From JAJXUB01 sp047974805 (lineage in GTDB: Bacteria > Actinomycetota > Actinomycetes > Actinomycetales > Dermatophilaceae): a stretch of 64,000 nt of DNA. Shown here one piece after another: positions 16,425-25,375 of the stretch. The stretch is from NCBI GenBank assembly GCA_047974805.1, contig JBKECS010000035.1, forward strand, positions 33,822 to 97,821, in the 5' to 3' direction. The translations under genes and the position numbers were made by a program. Every line of letters begins with the position of its first letter. Positions within the stretch are counted from its first letter, which is position 1. The notes beneath the pieces were generated by a model. It saw only the letters and a list, made by a program, of their open reading frames with translations. It did no database searches and had not been told where the DNA came from.

Positions 16425-17815
16425 GCCGGGGCCTTCTCCGTCACGTTCCCCGGCTCGATCTCGGCCGGTGTGCCCGCGGGCTCGCTTTCCGCCGGTTGGG
16501 CACTATCGGTGCTGTCATCCGGCCGCCGGGCACCAACAAGACGGTTAATCGCCGCAGCCATGAGGACGATCGCCGCCAAGGTGTAGACGGTCCGCGGCAA
16601 CACCTCGAGGATGGGGGCCAACGGGAAGCTGTCGTCGGGCGACATGGGCCCGGTGACCGCCCGCACACCCAGCCAGGTGAGTAGCTGGAATTGACCGGCC
16701 GCGACAAAGACCAGGCAGAACAGCAGCATCGGCACCAGCCCTGCCGTGGCGAGCAACCGCAGGCCCCCGATGAGGTCGGAGAACCGGTTCGTTATTCCGG
16801 TCACTGCGCTGGTCACCGAGCTGCGCACCCCGGACGGCAAACGGGTCAACCGTCGCTCCGCCTGTCGGGTCACCACGTTCGGGTTCAGGTCCGGGAGGGT
16901 GTGCCCCACGGCAACAGCACCAACGGCCAACCAAGCCAGTGGGATGAGAATGACCGCACCAATGTCGTCCACCGCGCCGGCCAACCAGCCGGTCACCGAC
17001 TCCACTGGTCCGGTCAACGGCCCCAACCAACCGAGCACCGTATGCCACAGGTCGAGAAACCAGGTGACCAACGCCCGGCTGGTGATCCACGCCCAGATCC
17101 CATCGAGCCAATGAGAAGCCTTCGTGGCGAACAGGGTCACCCAGGTCACTTCGAGCCAGGCCGCGAACAGCCCCCACCCGGTATTGCGATCTGCCAGCTG
17201 GAACCGGCCGAGCAGCCACCGCAGCCCGAAGGCCACCGCGATGATCACCCATAAGGTCCGCTCGTCGGCGATGGTCGTCACGGACAGGTCACCGGTCACT
17301 CCGGCAAAGGGGTTCGAGGCGTTCCAGAGCTGATCCATGTTCGCGCCGTAGAGCCACACGTTGCGGTCCTGGACCAAGTATCCCTGGCCTGCGTAGACCG
17401 CGAGGAAGGGGATGATCGTGCCGGCCAACAGCGCGAGCCGGTCATCGATCACAGCGCGTAGCCGCCTCCGTTTGCCAGCCCGTGCCCGGCGGCTCGCCCT
17501 GGTCTCCTGGTCACCGACCGGGTTAGTCGGGACCGCCGCCGGCGGTGCAAGGTCCACATGAGACATCGAGTCCGCGAGGGTACGAAGCATGAGAATCATC
17601 GCAGTCAACATGGCCAACGGCGCCAACGGCACGAGCAGGGCGCCGAAGAAGTGCGCATGAGGCGAGAGCAGAATCGCCGCCCACAACACCGCGTTGCGCA
17701 CCGCATACCCAAGCAAGAACAGCACCGCGAGCACCGGCCAGTGACGGACCAGGAGCCGCCATGCATCGATCAGCACGCTGACCGCACCGCTGAGCACTCG
17801 CGCTAGCACCCCCAT
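16394..17815 (-). CDS. Large polytopic membrane protein of unknown function
   Basis: 473 residues with an N-terminal hydrophobic pair (VLAVLFLLGYAVRNAVLW, then FFGALLVPLAPLAMLTAMIL) and several later helices, such as AGLVPMLLFCLVFVAAG and TVYTLAAIVLMAA. Between them are an RRARAGKRRRL basic loop and a long exposed region. The C-terminal 45 residues are Pro/Glu-rich and probably cytosolic. Its 3' end overlaps that of the exported-protein operon on the other strand by 31 bp. A functional link to that operon is possible but unproven. I recognise no domain. Confidence 0.65.
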   Translation of the reverse strand: MGVLARVLSGAVSVLIDAWRLLVRHWPVLAVLFLLGYAVRNAVLWAAILLSPHAHFFGALLVPLAPLAMLTAMILMLRTLADSMSHVDLAPPAAVPTNPVGDQETRASRRARAGKRRRLRAVIDDRLALLAGTIIPFLAVYAGQGYLVQDRNVWLYGANMDQLWNASNPFAGVTGDLSVTTIADERTLWVIIAVAFGLRWLLGRFQLADRNTGWGLFAAWLEVTWVTLFATKASHWLDGIWAWITSRALVTWFLDLWHTVLGWLGPLTGPVESVTGWLAGAVDDIGAVILIPLAWLAVGAVAVGHTLPDLNPNVVTRQAERRLTRLPSGVRSSVTSAVTGITNRFSDLIGGLRLLATAGLVPMLLFCLVFVAAGQFQLLTWLGVRAVTGPMSPDDSFPLAPILEVLPRTVYTLAAIVLMAAAINRLVGARRPDDSTDSAQPAESEPAGTPAEIEPGNVTEKAPAQPVGIETAI

Positions 17816-17826
17816 AGTCCCAGACC

Positions 17827-18639
17827 CTACTGGGCCAACAGACTGGACATCACCGGAACCAACCCGTTGCTGTCCACGGTGTCAGCCACCTCGTCGGCGA
17901 CGTCCTGGACCTCCTGCGGCGCATTGCCCATGGCAACGCCGCGGGCCGCCCACCGGAGCATCTCGATGTCGTTGCGCTGGTCACCCACCGCCACGGTCAG
18001 CGCCGGTTCAACCCCGAGCCGACGACGAATCAACTCCAGCGCGCTGGCCTTGGACACACCTTCGGGCGCAATGTCGAGCCAGGCGGAGTACCCGATGGCG
18101 TAGCTGACCCCGTGAAGGCCGATCCGTTCGGCCAGGTGCAGCACGTCGTCACTGGTTCCCTGCGGCGCATAGAACGTCACCCGAGTGGTCGGCTCGCTGA
18201 CCAGTTCCTCCGGCCCGACAACCCGTTGAGACATCAGCTCGGCGTCCGGGAACACCGCAGAAACCTTGAAGCTCGCCTGTTCGTCACGCAGCTCCTCCAC
18301 AGCGATCAAGGCGGTCGGCCACGCCGCCCGGAGCACGGTCACGGCGGGGGCTGGATCGAACGTCACTGCCTCGGCCACGCTGTAACCCAGCGGCGTCTGC
18401 GGGTCCAACGCCAAGGTGACCGCGCCGTTGGAACACACCGCGAACCCCCGGCTAAGACCGAGCCGGTCGAGTATGGGCGTGGTGGCCGAGATGGAGCGGC
18501 CGGTGGCGATGACGACATGATGGCCGGCGTCGGCCACGGAAGCGACCGCGTCCCGGACCGGGTCGGTCAGGGCCCCATCGAAGTCAACCAGCGTTCCGTC
18601 GATATCGAGGGCGACCAGGCAGGAAGAGGCAGTCCGCAT
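17827..18639 (-). CDS. Cof-type HAD-superfamily hydrolase
   Basis: 270 residues with HAD motif I DIDGTLVDFDG near residue 12, motif II in VIATGRS and motif IV VGDQRNDIEMLRWA. Between them is the C2 cap insertion typical of Cof/YbiV phosphatases, including GVSKASALELI (motif III lysine). Such enzymes dephosphorylate sugar phosphates or cofactors in the cytosol; the substrate is unknown. It lies directly after serS on the same strand. Confidence 0.9.
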   Translation of the reverse strand: MRTASSCLVALDIDGTLVDFDGALTDPVRDAVASVADAGHHVVIATGRSISATTPILDRLGLSRGFAVCSNGAVTLALDPQTPLGYSVAEAVTFDPAPAVTVLRAAWPTALIAVEELRDEQASFKVSAVFPDAELMSQRVVGPEELVSEPTTRVTFYAPQGTSDDVLHLAERIGLHGVSYAIGYSAWLDIAPEGVSKASALELIRRRLGVEPALTVAVGDQRNDIEMLRWAARGVAMGNAPQEVQDVADEVADTVDSNGLVPVMSSLLAQ

Positions 18640-18745
18640 ACGGAAAAGCTACCGGTCGGACAAGGCGATCATCCTCTCCCACCAGGCCACCCGCATAAGG
18701 GTCGGCCGCCGAGGCTCCAGCCAGCCGGTCAAACGTCGTGGTAGC

Positions 18746-20017
18746 TCACCCAGGTGGGCGGAGCACGTCCGCGCCGAGGTGCGCACGCAGGGCGGAGGGC
18801 ACGACGATCGAACCGTCGGCCTGCTGATGGTTCTCCAGAATCGCGACCAACCAGCGGGTCGTGGCCAGCGTGCCGTTGAGGGTGGCGGCAACCTCGTTCT
18901 TGCCGCCAGCGCCCTTGAACCGGGTGTTCAGCCGGCGGGCTTGGAAGGTGGTGCAGTTGCTCGTCGAGGTCAGCTCCCGGTAGCGGCCCTGGCTGGGCAC
19001 CCACGCCTCGCAGTCGAACTTCCGCGCGGCGGGGTGACCGAGGTCTCCCGCCGCAGTATCGATGACCCGATAGGGCACCTCGATCTTGGCGAGCATCTCC
19101 TCCTCCCAGGCCAGCAGCCGATCATGTTCGGCCGATGCCTGCGCCGGGTCGCAATAGACGAACATCTCGATCTTGTTGAACTGGTGCACCCGGATGATGC
19201 CGCGGGTGTCCTTGCCGTAGGAGCCGGCCTCACGGCGATAGCAGCTGGACGAGCCGGCATACCGCAACGGCCCGGCGGACAAGTCGATGACCTCATCGGC
19301 GTGGTACCCGGCCAACGCCACTTCCGAGGTCCCAGTGAGCCACAGATCATCCGCCTCGAGCCGATACACCTCCTCGGCGTGCGCGTCGATGAACCCAGCT
19401 CCGGCGATGACGTCCGTCTTGACCAGGGTCGGGGTGATCATCGGGATGAGCCCGTACTGCACGGCCTGCTTCATGGCCACGTCCAGCAGGGACATCTCCA
19501 GGCGGGCGCCCCATCCCTTGAGGAAATAGAACCGGGCGCCGGACACTTTGGCGCCGCGGGCCATGTCCAGGGCGGCCAGCCCCTCGGCAAGGTCCAGATG
19601 GTCACGCGGGGTAAACCCCTCGGCGTCGAAATCCCGCGGGGCCCCGACCTCCTTCAGAACGACGAAGTCGTCTTCCCCGCCGCTGGGCACGCCCGGCTCG
19701 ATGAGGTTGCCAACAGCCCGGATGAGCGCATCGAACTCCGCCCTCGCCGCGTCCGCCTGCCCCTGGAGCGCCTTGACCTGCTCGGCCAGGGACTTGGTCG
19801 TGGCCAACAACGCGTGCTTCTCGTCGCCCTGGGCCTTGGCGACGTCCCGGCCGATGGCCTTCTGCTGAGCCCGCAGCCCCTCGAACGCGGTGAGCGCGGC
19901 ACGGTGCCGCTCATCCGCGTCGAGGATCGCGTCGACGATCCCGTCGTCCTCCCCTCGGGCTCGCTGGCTGGCCCGCACGAGCTCCGGGTCATCCCGAAGC
20001 AGCTTGATGTCGATCAC
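18746..20017 (-). CDS. serS: Seryl-tRNA synthetase
   Basis: 423 residues. The N-terminal coiled-coil tRNA-binding arm covers roughly residues 30-100 (AQQKAIGRDVAKAQGDEKHALL, seen in the alternating pattern). The class II catalytic core follows, with motif 2 SSCYRREAGSYGKDTRGIIRVHQF (key residues FRxE-like CYRRE and the HQF) and motif 3 NGTLATTRWLVAILENHQ. SNCTTFQARRL is also family-typical. It charges tRNA-Ser and tRNA-Sec. Confidence 0.97.
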   Translation of the reverse strand: MIDIKLLRDDPELVRASQRARGEDDGIVDAILDADERHRAALTAFEGLRAQQKAIGRDVAKAQGDEKHALLATTKSLAEQVKALQGQADAARAEFDALIRAVGNLIEPGVPSGGEDDFVVLKEVGAPRDFDAEGFTPRDHLDLAEGLAALDMARGAKVSGARFYFLKGWGARLEMSLLDVAMKQAVQYGLIPMITPTLVKTDVIAGAGFIDAHAEEVYRLEADDLWLTGTSEVALAGYHADEVIDLSAGPLRYAGSSSCYRREAGSYGKDTRGIIRVHQFNKIEMFVYCDPAQASAEHDRLLAWEEEMLAKIEVPYRVIDTAAGDLGHPAARKFDCEAWVPSQGRYRELTSTSNCTTFQARRLNTRFKGAGGKNEVAATLNGTLATTRWLVAILENHQQADGSIVVPSALRAHLGADVLRPPG

Positions 20018-20060
20018 CGGATCAGGCTACCGAGGCGGCGCCTGGGCCGGCGATCGGATA

Positions 20061-20687
20061 TCACCCGCGGTGATCCTCCGGGGTCACGCCGGCGCCGACA
20101 TCCCACGCGTGATGTACCAGGTCGTGCAGGGCATATTGACCGAGCGTGGCCACGGTGAAGGTGGACCCGTTGCTGCGCCGACCGCGCCGCCCCCACGTCG
20201 GGCCGTCGACGGCGGCATACGCAGCGGCGAGGGCCGCTGCTGCTGCGCTGATTTCGGCAGCCACCTGCTCCGGCACAGCCTGGTCATAGTGATCCCGGAT
20301 CGCCGCCTCGTCCTGGTCCCAGTTGGCGAACAGGGGGTCATCCTCGTCCAGCAGGAGGGCCAGCCGCGCGTCGAACACCCGGCAGACGTCCCGCACGTGG
20401 CAGGCATACTCCAGCGGCGACCAGATCTGCGGTTGGGGACGGTTGCGAACGCCCGGATCAGCGAGCACCTGCGCCCACGGCGCAGTCGCCGTACGGATCC
20501 ATCCAGAGATGCTCTCCACTGGAACCTCGCCCGCCGCGAAACCGCAGTCAGGGCATCGGCTCGACAGTGTCCACGTCCAATCATTCTCGTCCGTGGCGGT
20601 CTCGACCGCGTCGTCATAGACCCCGCCTGTCGACCTATTCTGGGCGGGGCCGGCGTCCGGCACCTCGCCGCTGTCCTCGTTGCGCAT
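20061..20687 (-). CDS. DinB-like / mycothiol-dependent maleylpyruvate isomerase-fold protein
   Basis: About 208 residues from the ATG at 20687; the longer open frame to 21029 runs opposite the kinase gene and is not supported. A short CPDC element (SSRCPDCGFAAGEV) may be half of a metal site. The rest is a four-helix DinB fold: SPLEYACHVRDVCRVFDARLAL and, near the end, ALHDLVHHAWDVG. These supply the spaced histidines that bind metal in DinB proteins. The exact reaction is unknown; mycothiol-linked transferases are common in this family in actinobacteria. Confidence 0.75.
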   Translation of the reverse strand: MRNEDSGEVPDAGPAQNRSTGGVYDDAVETATDENDWTWTLSSRCPDCGFAAGEVPVESISGWIRTATAPWAQVLADPGVRNRPQPQIWSPLEYACHVRDVCRVFDARLALLLDEDDPLFANWDQDEAAIRDHYDQAVPEQVAAEISAAAAALAAAYAAVDGPTWGRRGRRSNGSTFTVATLGQYALHDLVHHAWDVGAGVTPEDHRG

Positions 20688-20723
20688 TGCACCAGTATGC
20701 GGGGCGTCAGGTAGCCTCACCGC

Positions 20724-21992
20724 GTGGCTGAGCGTCCCGAGGTGTGGATTGCGATCTCGCTTTTTGTCCTCGCGGTGATCCTCTTCTTCGTCGGTCGCCT
20801 GATCTCGGGCGCGCATCCCGGCACGGGTCGGGGGCGGCACGAACGAGCCGACCGACCCAGCCGGAACTCCTTCCGCCCCGAGGAAGCCCCGGCTCCGCCA
20901 AAGCGTCGCCTCGTCGTCGTGGTTAACCCGACCAAGCTGGAGCGCATCGAGTCGACCACCGCCCAGATCCGTTGGGTCACCGACGCGCTGGATTGGGAAC
21001 TCGACGTGGTCGAGACGACCGTCGAGCACACCGGTGAGGCCCAGGCCCGCTCCGCCGTCGCGTCCGGCGCTGACGTGGTGGCGGCCATGGGCGGCGACGG
21101 CACCGTGCGCGCCGTGGCTACCGGACTGGCCGGCACGAACACCCCCATGGGCATCATCCCGGCCGGCACCGGCAACCTGCTCTTCCGCAACCTCGGCATG
21201 GACATCTCCACACTAGAATCCGCCGTTCGAGTCGCCCTGACCGGAGAGAACCACCACATCGACGTGGCCGCCGTGCGTCTTGACCCGCCCTCGGCCGAGC
21301 CCGACAGCGAACCCTCCCCCGAGGCGGAGACACCCGCAGACCCGGGCAGCGAACCCCCCGCCGAAACCGCGCCCGGGCCGGAGGCGGGGTCGGACCCCAC
21401 TGAACACTCGGCGGTCGGCCCGTCGACGCCGCAGCCATCACCGTCACCGGATGGACAGCACATCTTCCTGGTTATGGCCGGGATGGGCTTTGACGCGTCA
21501 GTGATCGGCGACGCCGACGAGGACCTGAAGGCCAAGATGGGCTGGCCGGCCTATGTCGTCGCCGGCGTGCGCAACCTCGTCGGTGAACGTTTCCGGGTGA
21601 GCGTCACCCCCGAGGGGATGGCCCCGATCCAACACCGCGCCCGGACCGTCATGATCGGCAACTGTGGGCGGTTGATCGCCGGGATAGTCCTCATGCCCGA
21701 TGCCAAGGTGGACGATGGGCTCCTGGATGCGGTGGTCGTCGCGCCGAAGTCCCTGCCCGGCTGGGTCGGTGTCACCAGCACCGTCCTGCGCCGCGGCAAA
21801 CGCAGCACGTCGGCCTTCGATCGCTACACCTCCCCGGCCTTCACCATCACCGCCGACGGCCCACAGGAGGTCCAGCTCGACGGCGACCACATCGGCACAG
21901 CCACGTCCTTGCAGGTCCAGGCTTGGCCGCGGGCGCTGATCCTGCGACTGCCTTCCGGCGCGGTCCGTCAGGCCAGCGCGCCGGCCAACTGA
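20724..21992 (+). CDS. Diacylglycerol/sphingosine-kinase-like lipid kinase with N-terminal helix and internal linker
   Basis: 422 residues from a GTG. Residues 5-30 form a membrane helix (VWIAISLFVLAVILFFVGRL). The DAGK catalytic domain begins with RRLVVVVNPTK and has the ATP-binding MGGDGTVRAVATGL and PAGTGNLLFRNLG. At about residues 190-250 a Pro/Glu/Ser-rich linker interrupts the fold between HHIDVAAVRL and FLVMAGMGFDAS, where relatives have only a short turn. The end LDGDHIGTATSLQVQAWPRAL is normal. It phosphorylates a membrane lipid such as diacylglycerol. Confidence 0.9.
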   Translation: MAERPEVWIAISLFVLAVILFFVGRLISGAHPGTGRGRHERADRPSRNSFRPEEAPAPPKRRLVVVVNPTKLERIESTTAQIRWVTDALDWELDVVETTVEHTGEAQARSAVASGADVVAAMGGDGTVRAVATGLAGTNTPMGIIPAGTGNLLFRNLGMDISTLESAVRVALTGENHHIDVAAVRLDPPSAEPDSEPSPEAETPADPGSEPPAETAPGPEAGSDPTEHSAVGPSTPQPSPSPDGQHIFLVMAGMGFDASVIGDADEDLKAKMGWPAYVVAGVRNLVGERFRVSVTPEGMAPIQHRARTVMIGNCGRLIAGIVLMPDAKVDDGLLDAVVVAPKSLPGWVGVTSTVLRRGKRSTSAFDRYTSPAFTITADGPQEVQLDGDHIGTATSLQVQAWPRALILRLPSGAVRQASAPAN

Positions 21993-22049
21993 CGGCCACG
22001 CCGGCCCTATGGCGGGCACGGAACCTATGCCTCACGACCGCACGGACAC

Positions 22050-22976
22050 TTACGACCGCAGGTCGTCCAGCCACGCCCGGGCAGCGGTGAAATCGGCGTT
22101 GGTGGTCAGCGGGGCGACATTGGCGGATTGGCCGTCGGCGCGGGCATACGACCCGAGGAAGACGACATCGGCGCAGACGCGTTTGAGACCCATCAGCGCC
22201 TCGGCCACCCGTTCATCGTCCAGGTGCCCCTCGCAGTCGATGGAGAAGCAGTAGGACCCCATGGACTGTTTCGTCGGCCGGGACTCCAGACGGTTGATGT
22301 TGATCCCACGCGTGGCGAACTGCTCCAGGAACTCCAGCAGTCCACCAGCCCGATCCTGACGCTGGTAGATGACCAGCGTGGTCTTGTCCGCTCCGGTCCG
22401 TTCGGGCAAGGTGCCCGGACGAGCAACCAGGACGAACCGGGTCACCGCGCCGCGGATGTCGCCGATGTCCTCCGCGAGGATCGCCAAGTCGTGGTTGCTC
22501 GCGGCGACTGGGGCGCACACCGCCGCCTGGTAGTTCGCCTGCCCGCGATGCTCTACCGCCAGTCCCTCGGCCGCCGCAGCGGTGGAGAGGGTCGGCACGT
22601 AGGTCGCCTCCGGCAAATGCGTGGCCATCCAACCGCGCACCTGCGCCCAGCCGTGGCTGTGGGTGCCCACCGCAGTCACGTCCGCCAGGGTGGTCCCAGG
22701 CACGCCGGCCAGAACGAAGGTGATCGGGACGAGGACCTCGCCGATGACGACGAGCGGATCCCCGACCGCCAACGCATCGAGCGTCGCGCTGACCCCACCT
22801 TCGACGGAGTTCTCGATCGGCACCATCCCGGCGTCGATCTCCCCCAACCGCACCGCCGCCAAGGTCGCATCGACCGACGCATACGCGGTTCGCGGGGCAC
22901 CCGCAGCGGGGGCCCAACCGTTCAGGGCCATTTCGGTAAACGTGCCGGCCGGGCCGAAGAAGCCATACGTGGTCAT
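22050..22976 (-). CDS. pheA: Prephenate dehydratase
   Basis: 308 residues. The catalytic domain has YGFFGPAGTFTEMAL, VPIENSVEGGVSATLDAL and the essential TRF in AVTRFVLVAR. The C-terminal ACT domain has GGLLEFLEQFATRGININRLESRP, where the GALxxxL-like and ESRP motifs bind phenylalanine for feedback control. It converts prephenate to phenylpyruvate. The start overlaps the stop of the upstream GT87 gene (ATGA). Confidence 0.96.
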   Translation of the reverse strand: MTTYGFFGPAGTFTEMALNGWAPAAGAPRTAYASVDATLAAVRLGEIDAGMVPIENSVEGGVSATLDALAVGDPLVVIGEVLVPITFVLAGVPGTTLADVTAVGTHSHGWAQVRGWMATHLPEATYVPTLSTAAAAEGLAVEHRGQANYQAAVCAPVAASNHDLAILAEDIGDIRGAVTRFVLVARPGTLPERTGADKTTLVIYQRQDRAGGLLEFLEQFATRGININRLESRPTKQSMGSYCFSIDCEGHLDDERVAEALMGLKRVCADVVFLGSYARADGQSANVAPLTTNADFTAARAWLDDLRS

Positions 22977-24337
22977 GGGGCACTCACCGAACCGGCGTTA
23001 ACGCTGCTGGACACGTTTGGCATGGTACGGGCCGAGGTGCCGTTGGGCTCGGCAGGGTCGATCCCTGGGCGCCACCGGTCGGCCGCTGGGCGCCACCGTC
23101 CGGCCGCTAGCCGCCACAGCATGGCTAGGGCGAGCAGCGCACCGCAGCAGTCGATGTTCTGCAACACCCGGCCCAGCACCACCCACGGCGCCCCCTGCGC
23201 CACCAACGAAATCCCCCACCACGGTCCCCGGCACAGGAACCAGATGGTCATGATGGCGGCATACCGGGTGCCGGCGTTGTCCGGGCCGGCAAACGTCGCC
23301 CGCCACCAGGATTCGATGTCCGGCCATGGCTTGGCCAGGTGATCCGGTCCGCGCCCGAGCAGTGCCGGGATGATGACGATCATCCATTGGTAATGGTGGA
23401 TCCAGGACACCGGCGAGACCAAGAGGGCGATCAGGCCGACGGTGGCTACCTGACCGACCCAGTCGCCGAGCAGGTAGTAGCGCCGGGCGAGGGTGAATCC
23501 GACCCAGGCGACCAGCAACGCAAGGAGGAGCCAGATCGCTGTCCCGGGCAGACCGTCCGGCCCGATCCTCAGCAACACCCCGCGCATGCTTTGGTTCGAC
23601 GTCCCCCGATTCGGACCGAGACGGGACGGGTCCTGCAGGACGCCACCCCAGAACGCGAACGATGCCGCGGGCAGGACGAGCCAGGCGAACACCGTGGCGC
23701 CGGCGGCGGTGGCCGTGGCGGTGATCGCCGCCCGCCACCGGCGGCAGATGAGGAAGTGAACGATGAACACGGCGGGGGTGAGTTTGATCGCCGTGGCAAA
23801 CCCGACGAGCATGCCCACCGGAAGCCGCCGCACCCATCGCGGCCGGGCTAAATCGAGGACGACCGCCAGCACGAGGAAGGCATTGACCTGGCCGAACCTG
23901 ACGCCATCACTGACCGGGTGCAGCCAAAGCATGGGCACGATGAGCAGCGCCCATGCCAGCGGGGCGAAGGACCCGGTGCGGCGGATGAATCGCTGCCCGG
24001 CCAGCCACACGGTGGCCGCGGTGGCGGTGACCTGAGCGATCGACCACAGCCAGCCGACCAGACCGAAGGGCATCAACGCCAACGGCACCGCGAGCAGGGC
24101 GGCGAACGGTGGATAGGTGAACGGCAGCAGTTGCGGCGCCTCGGTCATCGCCGCATAGACCGGGCGACCCACGAGCACGGATTCTCCAGCCATCCGGTAG
24201 ACGGCGACGTCGACCTGCCACTGGTCGGCGGGCCAGAACACGAGGTATCGCGCCAGCACGGGCAGTGCGGCGAGCGCGATGAGCAGGATGGCGAGAGCCC
24301 ATCGGGCCCGGCGGGAGAGTCGGGTCAGCGCGGGCAC
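22973..24337 (-). CDS. GT87-family polyprenol-phosphate-mannose-dependent mannosyltransferase
   Basis: About 454 residues from the GTG at 24337, which gives ALTRLSRRARWALAILLIALAAL at the N-terminus; the frame is open up to 24403. It is a GT-C fold with around ten membrane helices. The conserved outer loop after helix 1 is QVDVAVYRMAGESVLVGRPVY, with the catalytic Asp, and PFTYPPFAALLAVPL follows. These enzymes add alpha-mannose to phosphatidylinositol mannosides or similar lipids. The C-terminus holds a 21-bp tandem repeat (GRWRPAADRWRP). Confidence 0.82.
   Translation of the reverse strand: MPALTRLSRRARWALAILLIALAALPVLARYLVFWPADQWQVDVAVYRMAGESVLVGRPVYAAMTEAPQLLPFTYPPFAALLAVPLALMPFGLVGWLWSIAQVTATAATVWLAGQRFIRRTGSFAPLAWALLIVPMLWLHPVSDGVRFGQVNAFLVLAVVLDLARPRWVRRLPVGMLVGFATAIKLTPAVFIVHFLICRRWRAAITATATAAGATVFAWLVLPAASFAFWGGVLQDPSRLGPNRGTSNQSMRGVLLRIGPDGLPGTAIWLLLALLVAWVGFTLARRYYLLGDWVGQVATVGLIALLVSPVSWIHHYQWMIVIIPALLGRGPDHLAKPWPDIESWWRATFAGPDNAGTRYAAIMTIWFLCRGPWWGISLVAQGAPWVVLGRVLQNIDCCGALLALAMLWRLAAGRWRPAADRWRPGIDPAEPNGTSARTMPNVSSSVNAGSVSAP
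23065..23117. repeat. 21-bp tandem repeat, about 2.5 copies, in the GT87 C-terminus
   Basis: Copies at 23065-23085 and 23086-23106 differ by only two bases, with a decayed third copy after. Being a multiple of 3, the repeat keeps the frame and adds WRPAADR-type heptads to the protein tail. Confidence 0.85.
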
Positions 24338-24379
24338 GCCCTCATTGTCTCCGACGTATGCCGTTCCCCCTGCCCGTCG

Positions 24380-24432
24380 AGGGGTCGTAACACGCGGCCA
24401 CATCTGAGGTTTTCCAGCGTGTTGCGACCCCT
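24380..24432. repeat. Long inverted repeat (16-bp arms) between lysE-like and GT87 genes
   Basis: The arm AGGGGTCGTAACACGC (24380-24395) pairs with GCGTGTTGCGACCCCT (24417-24432) with one G-T-type mismatch across a 21-nt loop. Both flanking genes are on the minus strand. The arm could end the lysE transcript, act as an attenuator for the mannosyltransferase gene, or be a dispersed palindromic element. Confidence 0.7.
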
Positions 24433-24462
24433 GCCGTGGAGAGGATGCCCGGAGGAGGCGTC

Positions 24463-25263
24463 TCAGCGCAGCGTTGTCGTGGCGAGTTTCGCGCCGAAGG
24501 CGACGAAGACCGCGCCGACCGTGGCCGTACCCACACCGGCCGCCCGGCGATGCCGACGGAAGCGTGCGGCGAGAAACGAGCCGCCGAAGATCAGGCTGGA
24601 GAGATAGGCGACGCTCAGCACCTGCATGGTCAGCGCCAGGACAAGGAACGTCGCGACGGGGTGCGGATCGGTCGGAGTGACGAACTGGACGAAGAACGCC
24701 ACGAAGAAGAGGATCGCCTTGGGATTGAGGACGCTGAGCACCAACGCGGTGAGGAACGGGCCACGTCCGGGATGCGCCGCCTGGGCCCGCTCGGCGATCT
24801 CCTCAGCCTTGGCCGCACCGAAGTCCGGGCCCGGGTCCGGCGCTGACACCCGATCCGGGGCCGCGTCCAGCACCATCGTCGGCTGACCTTCGCCGACGCC
24901 CGAGACGGCAGGCACACCCGGGGCGCCGGGGCCGGCCGGGACCGTTGACGCCGTAGACCGTTCGCGCAGGATGGCGATCCCGGAACGGACCAACCCGATG
25001 CCGATCCAGGCGAGGTAGCCGGCGCCGAGATATTTCACCACGTGGAACGCGCTGGGGTGGGACCGCAGCAGCGAGGCCGCGCCTCCAACGGAGGCCACCA
25101 TGAGGACGAGATCGCCGAAGAAGACCCCGACGGCGGACCGGTAGCCGGCCCCGACACCATGACGGGCCGCCGTGGTGAGGACATACATGGAATTGGGCCC
25201 CGGGAGCAGGACGATGAGCGCCGCTCCCAGCACAAAGCCCCCATAGTTGGCCACACCGAGCAC
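24463..25263 (-). CDS. LysE/RhtB-family amino acid exporter
   Basis: 266 residues from the GTG at 25263, preceded by AAGGAGGAG at ideal spacing. The N-terminus has LGAALIVLLPGPNSMYVLTT, the LysE family signature, followed by helices FFGDLVLMVASVGGAASLL and YLGAGYLAWIGIGLV. An extra cytosolic loop of about 60 residues, rich in Pro/Ala, separates the two helical halves. The second half has LSVLNPKAILFFVAFF. It exports an amino acid or related small molecule. Confidence 0.9.
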   Translation of the reverse strand: MLGVANYGGFVLGAALIVLLPGPNSMYVLTTAARHGVGAGYRSAVGVFFGDLVLMVASVGGAASLLRSHPSAFHVVKYLGAGYLAWIGIGLVRSGIAILRERSTASTVPAGPGAPGVPAVSGVGEGQPTMVLDAAPDRVSAPDPGPDFGAAKAEEIAERAQAAHPGRGPFLTALVLSVLNPKAILFFVAFFVQFVTPTDPHPVATFLVLALTMQVLSVAYLSSLIFGGSFLAARFRRHRRAAGVGTATVGAVFVAFGAKLATTTLR

Positions 25264-25375
25264 GACGCCGCTCCTCCTTGATCCTGGGCGAGGAATCCCC
25301 TCGCGTCGGCGAATCGTCGTCCGCCGATCCGGCGGCCGCTGCTGGGCCGATCGTAGTCTCGCTAGCCTTGCCTGC

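Noticed and set aside
18640..18745. Possible small gene between serS and the HAD hydrolase
   Set aside because: The short frames here are continuations or shadows of serS, without ribosome site or similarity.
18779..20158. 459-codon plus-strand frame opposite serS
   Set aside because: Antisense to seryl-tRNA synthetase, with no recognisable domain or credible ribosome site.
20688..21029. N-terminal extension of the DinB-like gene
   Set aside because: It would run through the promoter and 5' end of the divergent kinase gene and has no conserved sequence; the ATG at 20687 is sufficient.
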